From Pontederia crassipes (lineage: Eukaryota; Streptophyta; Magnoliopsida; Commelinales; Pontederiaceae), in contig CM060198.1 of assembly GCA_030549335.1 (NCBI GenBank), positions 39,410,353-39,474,352 of the forward strand: 64,000 bases of DNA. Direction: 5' to 3'. How positions within the stretch are numbered: position 1 is the stretch's first letter; each line of letters starts with the position of its first letter. The notes under the pieces are model-generated. The model saw only the letters and a list, made by a program, of their open reading frames with translations. It did not search any database and was not told the origin of the DNA. Of the stretch, positions 8,751 to 20,050 are shown piece by piece. The translations under genes were made by a program, and so were the position numbers.

Positions 8751-10900
8751 TGCAACACCTCGGAAATTAGCTTCACAACATGTGTCGTGAGCAGGTCTCG
8801 AAGTATGTTACATGATGAACAATGCGATAGTTGACACAGTCAATGAGACATTACAATAACAAGCAGCGAAAAAGTATAATATTTAAAAATTAATCTACTT
8901 TGAAAATATAGCGAAAACGATAAAACATAATGGGTCATGTAACACTAAGCCTAATGACATCAAAGTATACGATGGTGAATAGTCCATATATGTACGAGAC
9001 TCGAAGTCTACAAATAAGTTTAACTTTAATATAATTCATAATAAAAAACTCATAGGCGGACTCATATATGACCCATAAATATCATAACATACTATGGCCT
9101 AACATAAGTCGATTCCACGTGCTAACTGTCGTCATGAGCTTGTCACCGACTTCAACCTACTCTTCTATACCTGCACGAACTCGGATGCAGGGGAGGTTCA
9201 CCTCCGTTAGTTGTATGTAAAGGTCATAAATAAGCAATTCGATAATTCATAAAGCATTTCGATTAAAACGATAATCAATACACAATAAAGATCTCAAAAT
9301 AGGTTATGAAAGCTAATTCTCAATTTCATATTTCAATTCTATATATCCATTGCATTAATATCATTTAATGCTCCATTATCTATATCGAAATGCCCAATTA
9401 TAACATTATCCATACGTTCTTGCCACTTAATCTACATTTGTGATTATGTTATCAATCAATCATTAATGAACCTACATTTACCAATATGAAGAGGTACTTG
9501 GTTATCCTTGCGCCATAGGTTGGCGAAGCCTTGACACCCCGAAGTCGTGTCATTTCTATTTCAATTTCATACAATTCCATCGAGCAAGGGCCAACTATGA
9601 ATTTCGGAATGATTCATTTTAATCTTACGGCATAGCATGCATTTTGGATTCTAAATGAGTCAATCAATAGCATGACGTTCATATCATTAGAAGCATGAAA
9701 CATAGCATAGCATTGTATGAAGTCAACTAATGAACAATTGATAGAGGAACCATTGCATTTAATATTGGAAATCATGACTTTCGATCGATCAGTCGCACGA
9801 CCGATTAATATAGTGGCTATCGCCCACTGTTTCACTCATTGGATTGGTCGATTGCTTTTGGACCGGTCGATCGATTTCACACTGTCGGTCGACTGTTCGG
9901 TCGATCCGATGCCTCAATCGATTTCAACAGTGATGTTCACGTATTAACAAACACATGGATCGACCGACTGCTCATGGACAGATCGACCGATTTAAACAAA
10001 AGCATTCGGACTTCGTTGTAGGGCGCTTGTCTGCTCGACCGACATGTCATCCGGATAGAATAGTAGCGACAAAAGGTATTGTTACTCATGGACCGATCGA
10101 CCGCTTTTGGACAGGTCGATTGATTTTGGACAGTCAGTCGACCCGACGCCGCGTCCGATTTGGACAGTGGCGTAACACATATGCAAACACATCGACCGAT
10201 CGATCGCTCACCATGATCGGTTGATCAATTTATATCGAAAACTCACGAAAATGTTCATTTCAATCCATCATTCACAAATCCAATCACTTATAAGATCCCT
10301 CTTAATTCATCTACTATAGATATTTACAAGTCCAAAAATCAATAACAAAACTAAGGAAATTGAAATCATTTGTCCATGTACAACATACACGCTCAAACCC
10401 TTGAACGAATAATGAAAAACACCATGAAACAATATCAAATGCAATTCAGAGAGCCCAATCATGTTCTCATTCTCAAGATGATTAGAATGAGAGAGATATG
10501 GGTTCACTCATTACATACCTCAATCCCTAGATGTTTCTAGAGACGTTTCCTCTTCTTCTTGCATTCTTTTGCCCCCAACCAAGCTCCTCTTCTGTTCCTT
10601 GAACTCCCAGCACCTCTCCGGCACCTAAATCACATGAACAGTCCCTTGAAGCTCTTAGCAGTGTTGCAGCCGAAATGGAGGGAGGAAGAAGAAGAAGAAG
10701 AAGAAGGATAGGGTTTTGGGGGGGGGGGATTTAGGGCTAATTTAAACCTCTTTTTTCCATATGATGGATTTGTCCTCTACTAACTCTACTTTTGAGGGTA
10801 TAATGGTCTACTTTTTGCCTTTTGCCAGATGTCATTTCTGCGCCCAAAGATACTTTTCTTTTGAGGCTATTATGGTCTTTTGGAAATTTAGAATGTTACA
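8751..10900 (-). mobile_element. Solo LTR, Del/Tekay-like Ty3, minus orientation
   Basis: The 2150-bp unit starts TGCAACACC and ends GTTACA. It is flanked by the 5-bp direct repeat CCATC at 8746-8750 and 10901-10905. No internal domain is present, so recombination between two LTRs is the likely origin. A segment with CACGTGC and GAGCTTGTCACC (9115-9150) resembles the same place in the element C LTR near 12098-12210, which suggests the same lineage and orientation. The terminal TSD is directly visible; the lineage is inference. Confidence 0.75.
9780..10215. repeat. Degenerate GATCGACCG motif cluster in the solo LTR
   Basis: More than a dozen variants of GATCGACCG / GGTCGATCGA occur within ~430 bp, spaced irregularly and in both orientations. 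The local GC content is raised. Similar motifs occur in the copia LTR at 55800-56020. Confidence 0.7.
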
Positions 10901-10905
10901 CCATC

Positions 10906-11486
10906 CACATTATATTCCATATGCGTAAGAATATATCTTTGGAACATTATTATATGCTTTATGTATATGTAACTTATTACTAAAAATTCACTAAGATAAA
11001 TAATGTTCCATGGTATGATGTGCACAAATGATTAAAATATCAAGCCATTTCTTCAAGGCATGGTAATCTTCATTACTCTTTCCGTTTTTCCCATTGAGAG
11101 GGCTAATCTTTATTTTTATGATCAACTTATTGTCAAAGTCTTTTCGAAAGGATAGATTTCAAGTGCAAGGAACCTCATGACTCATAAACATAGATAGGAA
11201 TCGGGCATGCCCTGCAGGCACACCATCAATGACGGAACCAAGAAAGCTAGGCAATGGGTATACCGAAAAACATAATATGTAAATAAAAGAATTTTATCTT
11301 TTTGTGAAAAAATATTTTTCTTTTGCTAATTTATAATACGTTATATTATATATATATAATCTTTCATAAATGAATACTAAGTTGATGCATTTTGAACATT
11401 CAAAGGTACTTTCCAATATAACATATATGGGTTAAAAGCTAGCGTAATGAAAAAGAGATTTTTGAATTAAGCGGAAGACTTAAAAG
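10906..11486. other. No gene seen
   Basis: AT-rich spacer with a short TA-rich tract at about 11342-11358. No coding or structural feature was recognised. Confidence 0.4.
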
Positions 11487-11950
11487 AACTATCATTAAAT
11501 ATAGGTTAATTGCTAAACCTTTCTTGAACTATAGCTATTTTCCGCATTAACTATGAACTATCATTAAATATAGGTTAATCCCTAAACCGTATGACATTCC
11601 TAAATTCTATCATGATTTTCACTTAGGTCTTCCCATCAGATTCTATGAACTTTTCTATTATTTATTATTATTTTAGTTATGAAATGACTAATATGCCCTC
11701 ATGTGGTTTGAAATAAATGTCTTTGTTTATGTGCTTCATTCAGACATATGAAAACTCAGAATCATGGGAGGTCATTTTGGTCTTTTCATAAATAAAAAAT
11801 AACAAAAAAGTTAACAAAAATTGACGAAGGGACCTAAGTGAAAATTGCGATAAAATTTGAGAATGTCATATGATAAGTTCATACGCGAGGGTTAGGCACA
11901 AAAAATCTATAATTTAGGACATGTTTATGGAATTAATCCTCAAATACATC
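11487..11950. mobile_element. Small inverted-repeat (MITE/MULE-like) element
   Basis: The left arm (about 11505-11660), with TATGACATTC and TTTTCACTTAGGTC, pairs as an imperfect inverted repeat with the right arm (about 11810-11945), which has GACCTAAGTGAAAATT and GAATGTCATATG. The arms are ~130 bp and enclose ~150 bp without coding potential. The left side also has a 69-bp-offset direct repeat of ACTATCATTAAATATAGG (11489 and 11558). Target duplication is not clear. Confidence 0.6.
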
Positions 11951-11999
11951 AATAAATGCGAAAGTCCAATAGAATATGTAATATGAATTATAATGTCAA

Positions 12000-14517
12000 T
12001 AATCATCAGATGCTAAGGTGGAAATCTAAAGTAAAGAAACATTTATGACATGACATAATAGCTAAAGTGAAACGAGGACAATATCCTAAGACCACTCCAC
12101 GTGCACATCATCATCACGAGCAACATTATTTGTTTGAGTTCATCGTTCATTACTCTGATTAACTGCATGACTAATGCAAGGGAAACAATAACTCATGAGC
12201 TTCGCAGCTCAATAGGTGAATAATAAACCAATGGATAAGTAGCAACAATAGAGAAGCATGGGGTCAATGCAATGATAATCATAATCATCATTGGAATAAT
12301 GGATGGAAAAGTATCAATGACATGCTTTGATAAAGATCAAGGAACAAATCGATACGATATGCTAAATAAAATCAATGTAATAAATCAATGATATGCTTTG
12401 AGTGAAATGAATGAAACAACTAATATTACGATACTCTTGATCAATAGTTCATCTACGCGAAGTCATATCATCTATGAACAAGTTAGGTACAATGGGTGAA
12501 ATCAATGACTAAAGGTTGAGACAATTTCCATGAGTAAAATCATAATCCATAATAAATATGGATGAGGGGGAATACTCTGGTTATCAATGAATAAAGATCA
12601 ATTTGATGTCTATAGGTAAAATCAAGTTGGATAGGAGCAATGTAATAAATCACTCTATTAGAACAATAATAATCCAATATGAAGATTATGGTCATTGGGA
12701 TAAATGAGTTCAATCGAAGGATTACTTTACTTTGTATTTCAATGTCATTAATATGCTCTGAATCAATGTACGCATGCCTTTGTGTAGATTTTAATGCCCT
12801 GATTAAAAGTTGTGGTCAACTTCTATATCTTTGATATTTGTATGCAATGTCACTGGTGAACGTGTTTGTTGTAATGAGGTGTCATGTACTTCATGAGCAG
12901 TGAGTGATTGTGCACATCACATTGATCATCCTATCTAAAGGGGAGGGTATGCTCTTTCATTACTCGATGTGGAGGAATTGTGCAATGGGGACAAATCATG
13001 CTCACACTGTTATGCTATGCCATGAGCTCTCCTTAATTTGTAATATGAGCACTCAAGTTTTTATCTTTAATTAATTAAGTTCTCATCTTCGCCCAGATTG
13101 AGACTTAGTCATAACGATGCAATGACAATAATCAAAATCAAAAGATCATGTAATGAATGGAATCAAAAGGGAATTAAAGCATGGATTTAATCTATGCAAG
13201 TAGACAATGGAATTAGATTAATAGATTTCTTGATTTAATGACAATGTAGGATAGCGATAGATTTCAAGTCATGATCTATAAATCAGTAACATATTAATAG
13301 GATATGAAATGACTCTTTTCTACAATGGCAATGCTCTAAATCATGATATCAATAGAGCAAGTAGATGGAATTCATGAATGATCAAATAATAATAGTAAAG
13401 CAAACTATGTTTCAATGGAATCAAATGGATAGCAGATCATGGATCATAAATAATATAATAATCAACTCATAACATAAACTTCGGCAAAACTCGAGCTGGA
13501 TTGGGTCAAACGCAGGCCGTGTTCCATGGTGTTGGTGCCTCGATCGTGGTGCGAGCCAATGTAACCCGGACACAGTCTGGACCGATCTCTAGTTAATGGG
13601 TGTCAAAACTCAAGCCGAGTTCAGGGGAGCTTGACCTGGGTTCCCCTTCTAATTTTCTGTTGGCGGAGAGCTCAGCTCGGGCTACAAGGGTACTCGAACA
13701 AGGTTCTAGCATCTGTCCACACGTCAATTATTGGCGCAGGCTAGGAAGCATGGAACTGGGTCGAGTTCCATGCTATCTTGCCCGACAATGTGCACACCCA
13801 ACCTGGGTTGTTCGAACCCATTCCATGTTCTGGGATTCTAGTGAAACAATGACATTGATTGCTTGATTTTTGAAGTAGTTTCGCCAGAATGAACCTCTTT
13901 GGATCAAAGTAATTATATAGAGCGAATCATGGATAATAGGATATGACTCTAATTGTGTTCTAACAACATGCTTTCAAATTGATCCAAAGGTTGATCCAAC
14001 GATCTACCAATCTTTGCATGAATTATCTTATTGTTTGGTCCTCTTCTTCTCATTCGTTTTACATGATGGAAGCCTTGGAAGGTTCCCCAACTTCAATCAC
14101 TACACATCCTTGGTTCTTTCCACTAGGTGGCCACGCTGGACGAAGAGAAACGAAGAGGACAGTACGGAAAAATAGCCATCAAATGCTATAAAAAGTTTGG
14201 CATGACCATGAAAATGTGACCTTGGATGGTTCCCTATTGTCCCCGAGATTCCAACATCGTCTCTAGGGGATAGCAATGTGCTCGAGCTCCTGATTGCTTG
14301 GGAATTCCTGCAGATGGAGGGGGAAAAGTGGAGAGGCATAAGGGCTAGGGTTAAATAAGGTATTGGTTGGAAGAAAATATTATATAGGTAGGAGTCAAAA
14401 GATGAGGTTGATTATAACTTCTTTCATATGGACTCCTCCTCTGATTTAATTCCCAACATAAATATGCTTCTATATTTTGATTAACTTTAATAATTTTTTT
14501 TTCTGTCGGCCGTTACA
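12000..14517 (-). mobile_element. Element C, left (3') LTR, Del/Tekay-like Ty3
   Basis: The inner end is sharp. GTTACA ends at 14517, and the next bases (TTATAAACCTC) are the complement of a purine tract, so the minus-strand LTR begins TGTAACGG right after its polypurine tract. The same sequence recurs, broken by insertions, at 24146-24608, 30951-31882 and 37600-38181. The outer end is not resolved (about 11950-12100). It contains scattered CCGGGTTC- and GAGCTCGG-like motifs at 13500-13830 and a GAGCTTCGCAGCTC block near 12198-12211. Confidence 0.65.
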
Positions 14518-14862
14518 TTATAAACCTCTTAAAAATAGAATTTATCCTCAAATTTAGGGATGGTGATAAAAATTTATGATGACTTCAATGATCCTTGCAT
14601 ATCTTGATTATCTATTTTGATGGCTTATGACTACTTTGTACTGAGTACTCTACTATCCTTATTCAGGGCTCTACTTGGTCATTTCTACTTTGGGACTCTA
14701 TCTAACTATCTTATGGAATTATAGAGTTCGATATCAATTAGCCAAATAAAACAATTGCAATGGCTTAGTTAGGTATGAGTACTTTACATTGTATCGTTGT
14801 CATTATCTTGTTCTATGTAGGCCTCCATGTTATAGACTCTGCCTTGCACTAAATTTCATGTG
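14518..14862 (-). mobile_element. Element C, internal 3' remnant
   Basis: It starts with the polypurine-tract region (complement of AAGAGGTTTATAA) next to the left LTR. The rest has no recognisable pol frame. The insertion of A1 at 14868 separates it from the gag remnant at 23286. Confidence 0.5.
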
Positions 14863-15069
14863 TCTTGTGATCACTTGCTGATCACTATATGATTTTAACC
14901 CATTTTAGATGCAATTCATACATATCGAGTCCCATTTTTGCCTATTTTTGGGCCAATTATACTTGGAATACAAACATTGTGATAACTAGTTGATATTCCT
15001 CATTTCATTCTTAATTCCATGTGCATAGAGGTTCTGAAATGCCAAAATCCATTAATATTTAAATTCTAT

Positions 15070-15595
15070 GCCAAGTTATCATTTTGAGGACAAGTTATCA
15101 TTCCTAAGTGTCAAGTTATCATTATTCTGAATGAACTTATTTTGATGGTTTTCTTGCCCTAAATCCATCATTATCATGTATAAATCATATTTGGATAGTC
15201 ACATCTCAACTTGTGCAAAGTTTTAAGTCCATTTGAACAAGTTATCATTTTTCAAGTGCCAAGTTATCGTTAAAGGGCAATTCTATCATTTCGACATGCA
15301 AAACCATTAATTCTGCACAAGGACCTTAAGCAATCATCTTATTATTGTTCTAACTCATTGCTGGTCAAATTTCATCACATTTGGATAATCAAAACTCAAG
15401 TTATGACAAGTTATCGTTTTTAAGTCATATAAGTTATCGTTTTTGGGGCACTCAAGTTATCACTCCTTAGGAATCTCATTCATATTTGATTTCTGACCTC
15501 ACTCACTTGTCACTCTAATCAAATTGATGCCTGAAATGCTTTGAACCACCCATATTAGGACATTTTCCAAGATTTTCATAAAGTTATCATTCCGG
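15070..15595 (+). repeat. AAGTTATC motif cluster in A1 U3
   Basis: Nine same-strand copies of AAGTTATC (followed by A or G) lie at about 15074, 15092, 15112, 15239, 15261, 15408, 15430, 15455 and 15582. The complement TGATAA contains a GATA core. The same cluster occurs in the 3' LTR (21735-22235) and in the related LTRs of E, G and H. Confidence 0.8.
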
Positions 15596-15910
15596 GCCCT
15601 TGAATTCATTCGTATCGATATAAGTTTTCATTCTTGCACAACACATAATCCCATCTGATATTTGAACTAGTTACCAGCATTATCCTAATCCTTATTTGTC
15701 AAAATACTACTCAAGAGCTTTGATGCTTGCTGTTTGAGTTTTTGTAGCAAGAAGAAAAGGTGGCCAAAAGGAAGAAAAAGGAGGGGGGACCACTAGCTTT
15801 TTGGCTGTCCAAAAAGCTGTCAATGCTGGAATTTCAGGATCAGGGGACACATGGCTGCAATCAAAGCACAAAGAATGTTCTGATGCTGATCCAAAGGTGG
15901 GGAGAAGTGA

Positions 15911-15918
15911 TATAAAAG
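15911..15918 (+). promoter_or_regulatory. TATA box of A1 5' LTR
   Basis: TATAAAAG lies about 1.04 kb into the LTR. Similar TATA boxes occur at comparable depth in the related LTRs (minus strand 46567-46574, 59883-59892, 25794-25803, 30522-30531; plus strand 63866-63873). Confidence 0.6.
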
Positions 15919-16434
15919 CTGGATTTTTCTGGAGGAGAAGGGGGGCTGGTCACTCAAGGGTTTGGAGCAAGGCAAGGCTGCTAAAGACTTTGCTGGAGGA
16001 GCTACTGCCGAGAGCTTGAAGGATCCATGATTTGTATCTGTTTCTTATCCTATTTGATGTCAAATCTTGTAAATATGAGGAGCTAAACTCTATTTCTTCT
16101 AGGATAGGGTAGTAGTTTAAATTAGTTTTGGATGGATATGGACTGTTTTATAATCCTGCACTGAATTCTATCCTGATTTCAGATTTCAGATTTCAGAAAT
16201 GTTCTATATTGATTTATGCTATGTTGTCATTAGACCCATTTGTAATTGATGCTTGAGTGGTCTTATTTGATCTAAACATCCTTCAGGAATGATTTATGAG
16301 ATAATATCAGATTTCTGGATTCAATTTTATTGCAAACTTGATTTCTGAATTCTGATTTCCTAGTTTCCTGAATCTCTGATTTCTGAATCTGATTCCTATG
16401 AATGTTGAATTTGTTCTTCATTTCTAACCTAATT

Positions 16435-17340
16435 AATTGAGTCCTTGGGATGTTGCTATTGTCCCTATCTTGTTCAGAAATGAATCAAGATTGTTTGGGC
16501 AATCATTTGACTCAAACTAGAATTTTTCCACTAGTTCCTGAATAGAAATCAGAATTCTGATTTTTCTGATTCCTCATTGGAATCTGTTTTTACCAATTGA
16601 GTCCCCTGAATTATTCCATTCACTGATAAGTGAACTTTAGGGATGTCTTGTAGTCCAGAAATGGGTCAAGGATCAATTGGTAAGTCAGATTTCCATTGGT
16701 CTAAATTTCTGATTTCTAAAATATTGATTTCATGGTTTTTGGTTTCCTGAATTCCAAAATCTGATTTTCTGGGCTTTTGGATCTGATTGTCATCAAGGAT
16801 TGGATTAATTGAATAGTTGAGAGGCTAATATATGCCCTGATTTTATTCAAAAATGAATCAAGACCTTTGACAATTCAGGATTCAAATCTGATTTTTCCAA
16901 AATCTGATTTCTGAGTTTGATTCTAAATTCTATTTTCTGATTGTTTGGAATCTGATTTGCCAATTGTTAATCCCTATTTTATTCAAATCACTGAGAGGTG
17001 TACTCTAGAAATCCCTTGCAGTCCAGAGATGGGTCAAGGGGCATTTGGCAAACTTGAATTCCATCAATCCACATTACTGATTTTCCTGAAATGCTGATTT
17101 CTATTTTCTCATTTAATTAACTTCTGATTTCCATTGTCAACCCTCATTTTAATCCACTACTGAGAGGTAGTCTTAAGGGCTTCCTTGAGATCCAGAGATG
17201 GGCCAAAGAGCGATGGGAATTGTGAACTCATGTGGCCATATGTTTTGCATTTCCAATTGAGTGTGTTTGTGTGGATTTCAATTTACTTTGTAACTGAGAG
17301 GTTGATTTTGAATCTCCCTTGAATTCAGAGATGAATCATG
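16435..17340 (+). repeat. Degenerate ~175-bp-period array in A1 5' LTR
   Basis: Six units share a core of the form CTGAGAGGT ... CCTTG ... TCCAGAGATGGGTCAAGG. The core's AGAAATGA/AGAGATGG element sits at about 16475, 16655, 16848, 17021, 17191 and 17322. Divergence between units is large. The 3' LTR keeps only the last unit. Confidence 0.7.
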
Positions 17341-18030
17341 GAACACAAGCACCATTATTGAGTAGATTTCATCCTGGTTTAATCGATTGGAGTGATTCCA
17401 TCTTTTTATGATTGCAATTGCAAGTTATCATTCCAAACTTCCTTGAATTGTAAAAATCAGCATTGAACTTTCTTTTGAGCCCAATGATAACTTGATTTTC
17501 AGTGAGGACCCTCTTTTGATTCAACATAGCTAACAACTATATAATCATATATTGCTTAGTTAGAGGCTAATTGAGCTGTGGGAACAACCATTTTCAAGTT
17601 GAATCAAAAGTTGGACATTTAGTGATAACTTGTTCCATTCCATCCTTAATTAATTTAGATGAACCCCAAATCCTAGAAGAACCTTCCACATAGATAGTTA
17701 AACCTTTTTAGACTTCATTCTAGCATTTATAATTCAGTTTTGATAAATTTTCAAAACCCAAAAATCTGTTATCATTTCACTTTCCATAAAAAAATCTGTT
17801 TTCACTTCCCTTTGAAAATCTATTTTTAGCCATTAAAGTAGAACTAATTTAGATTGTTTTAGGGTGCCTTAGACTTTAAATTCTTGTGGATACGACAACC
17901 TGAGTCTACTACAACTTACCTGTGCACTTGCAGCTAGTGAGTTGGGAGACAAAAAAAAATGAAAAATTGACATTTTCTTTAATTTCAGCAAGTTATCACT
18001 ACTCAACCCCAAATATCACTATCAAGTTTT

Positions 18031-18049
18031 TGGCGCCGTTGCCGGGGAT
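18031..18049 (+). other. A1 primer binding site (Asp-tRNA type)
   Basis: TGGCGCCGTTGCCGGGGAT follows the 5' LTR after six bases. This is the well-known primer site of Athila/Tat-type Ty3 elements, complementary to the 3' end of tRNA-Asp. Confidence 0.85.
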
Positions 18050-18269
18050 TTGAGGTCAATTAGGCTAACTTAGATAGTTTAGATTAGTTTTAGATTAGTT
18101 TTTAATTTATTTGTTAGGCCAATTTTCAGTTTTTGCAAGTTATCATTCTGAATTTTTTTTCTTTCTTTTCAATTCTGTACAGATTTCTTTCTTTTTATGA
18201 AATTGATACTTCTGAGTTGATTTTATGCAGATTTGGAACTTCAAGGAGACCTCTACCTATTTGATCCTC

Positions 18270-18425
18270 AACTGAAAGAAGATTCAATAGGAGAAGGAGA
18301 TTACAAAGAGAAGAGGCTAGGAGAAGAACTTTTGAGAAGGAGGCTACCAATCAAAACAAGGCTGCTCCTAGGACATTTAGGGATCGTTATTCACCCAGCA
18401 ATTGTAGAAAATTATGAATTTGACT
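18270..18425 (+). pseudogene. Remnant of Athila gag start in A1
   Basis: In one + frame there is an Arg-rich stretch followed by a block reading close to A-A-x-R-T-x-R-D-x-Y-S-P-S at about 18360-18400, then a stop. This resembles the RTLRD block at the start of Athila gag. The same place in E (minus strand, about 44590-44440) reads MAALRTLRDCYSPS before its stop. The alternative 65-codon frame that is open here in both elements (18233-18430) seems to be a by-product. Confidence 0.5.
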
Positions 18426-18448
18426 TCTGAGAGAGAAAGAAGAAAAGA

Positions 18449-19981
18449 TGGATCTGAGTTGGCAAACTTGGTCCTATGACTATTATCAATCAAGTGAAAC
18501 ACCCTTTAGCCAGGAGGAATTGGATTCTATAGTTGAAGAACCATCACAAGTTCATTGCAATCAAGGATCACCACAATTTCAATAGCCCTCTAATGCTTAC
18601 ATGTATGCCTCATATGGTCATCAAAGTTCTAATTACTGGAATCAAGAGGAATGTTTCTCAACTAGTAGTCATTATGTTTCAAATTATTGGAATCTTGAGC
18701 AAGACTTCTCAAGCAGCAATCCTTATGTTTATGACTCACAAAATCATTTGTATTACCATCACAATCAAGGTCAAGAGTCAAATTTTCAGGTTGTTACCAT
18801 GGATATTTCAAAAAATCAGCAATCACTTAATCAATCCATAGAGTCAGAAATGAAGATTATGTTGGAGAACTTCATGAGGCGGCAGGACGAGCAACTTGAA
18901 AACTTGGAAAAAATATGTATGAAAGTAGATGTTCTTGGAGCTGGATATCAAGCCGTGGAGGCCAAGCTTTGTTTGCAGTCCAGTCAAGAAGCCCCACAAA
19001 TCCAATCTGCCCTTCTGAAAGAAGAAATTTAGGAAATGAAGATGGGAATTGAGAAAGAGATGAATGAAGAAAAAGAAGTAGTCATGGAGGCTGAAATTGA
19101 AAAGGAGTCTATCACACTTATAGAACAGACCAAGAAACAAGATGAAGTTGCTGAAGTTATTGAAAAAGCTACTCCAATGATTCCAGCAATGAATCACATT
19201 GAAGATCCACTCATAAGGTTCCCATCCAATGAAGATCAAATTCTAGAAGACTCTGGATTTGATTCTTTGGAGAAACTATCAGATACACTCCTTTGTAATG
19301 AGGGCTGCAACTCAATTCACTTATTGTCTATCCCGAAAGATGAGTTACTTCCTGCACTCAACTGTCCAAAAGTTCTACTTGAAGCAATATGCTCCACAAA
19401 CCATCATAGATCAGTTGAAGAATGTCAACATCTTAGGGTCAAAGATGAAGAAACATCAAAAGAGAAGAAGTGGCCTGAACTTGAAGCAAGCACTAATTCA
19501 TTTGAAGTCATTCAAAGTTCCAAAGTCTCACCCATCTCATTTTCTATTGGGCAACTAGTTATGACAGCAAAGCCACATGATGAAACTGAAATGACCAAGG
19601 AGGATACAAAAGTAGAAGAAATTTCTTTCCAAATAGAGGCTATAGCAGAATTCAGATTTGTAGAAGGAATTGAACATTCAATGAAGGAAGATCATTGCTT
19701 GCCTACTGAAAGATGGAACTGAGAGCTCAAAGATCTTCCAACAATACTGCATTTAAAGAGGCCATTGAAGAAATGGTTGCTTAAACAAGATGGTGATCTA
19801 GGAGATTCAGATGTCATAGATGAGAAGTTAGTATATTTCTGGTACAATGAAGGAGGGATACATCCAACTGAAAAAACGAAGGTCAAATATTGTGAAACTA
19901 AGAGATCCATACTTGATTAGTAAAGCTGTCCACAGATTGAGATCTCTACTTGATCATATCACACTATTTAAACCTCCTTGA
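18449..19981 (+). pseudogene. A1 internal ORF: Tyr/Gln-rich plus coiled-coil protein of unknown function, with stops
   Basis: The frame starts at ATG 18449 (MDLSWQTWSYDYYQSSETP). It reads through a Tyr/Asn/Gln-rich N-terminal third, a likely coiled coil (about 18800-19140: MDISKNQQSLNQSIE, then ENFMRRQDEQLENLEKICMK), a long Glu/Lys-rich acidic part and a conserved tail (RDPYLISKAVHRLRSLLDHI). Three stops interrupt it: TAG at 18583, TAG at 19030 and TGA at 19720; a frame change follows near the end. Copies in D and E cover the same protein, so it was once a real ORF of ~450-500 codons. I see no zinc knuckle, protease, RT, RNase H or integrase motif. It might be a rapidly evolving gag-like or accessory protein; its function is unknown. 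Confidence 0.6.
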
Positions 19982-20019
19982 CATCAAGAGTTGTAACAAT
20001 GTCTAGCCAAAGACATTAA

Positions 20020-20050
20020 AGAAAGGCACTTCTTGGAGGTAACCCAAGCC
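20020..20050 (+). repeat. Conserved CTTCTTGG-AGGTAACCCAA motif after the internal ORF
   Basis: GGCACTTCTTGGAGGTAACC, just after the ORF, matches the same place in D (minus, about 27655-27678), E (minus, about 42838-42862) and G (minus, about 62352-62378). A similar motif is common downstream of the coding region in Athila/Tat elements. Confidence 0.6.

Larger units (their letters stand above)
14868..18024 (+). repeat. A1 5' LTR, 3157 bp
   Basis: It begins TGATCACTTGCTGATCAC and ends ATCACTATCA. U3 holds nine AAGTTATC motifs at 15070-15590. A TATA box (TATAAAAG) lies at 15911-15918. Downstream, six degenerate repeat units at ~175-bp spacing occupy 16435-17340. It is the longest LTR of this group in the window. 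Confidence 0.9.

Noticed and set aside
16435-17340. CRISPR-like array because of regular spacing
   Set aside because: Units are long, degenerate and in a plant LTR; there are no short identical repeats with unique spacers and no cas genes.
18233-18430. 65-codon frame open in both A1 and E (44429-44626)
   Set aside because: Another frame of the same DNA reads the Arg-rich RTLRD start of Athila gag, so this frame is probably open by chance of shared descent.
19692-19910. Minus-strand frames over the internal ORFs of A1, D and E
   Set aside because: They are shadows of the conserved protein on the other strand; the conserved tail and coiled coil are only sensible in the chosen strand.
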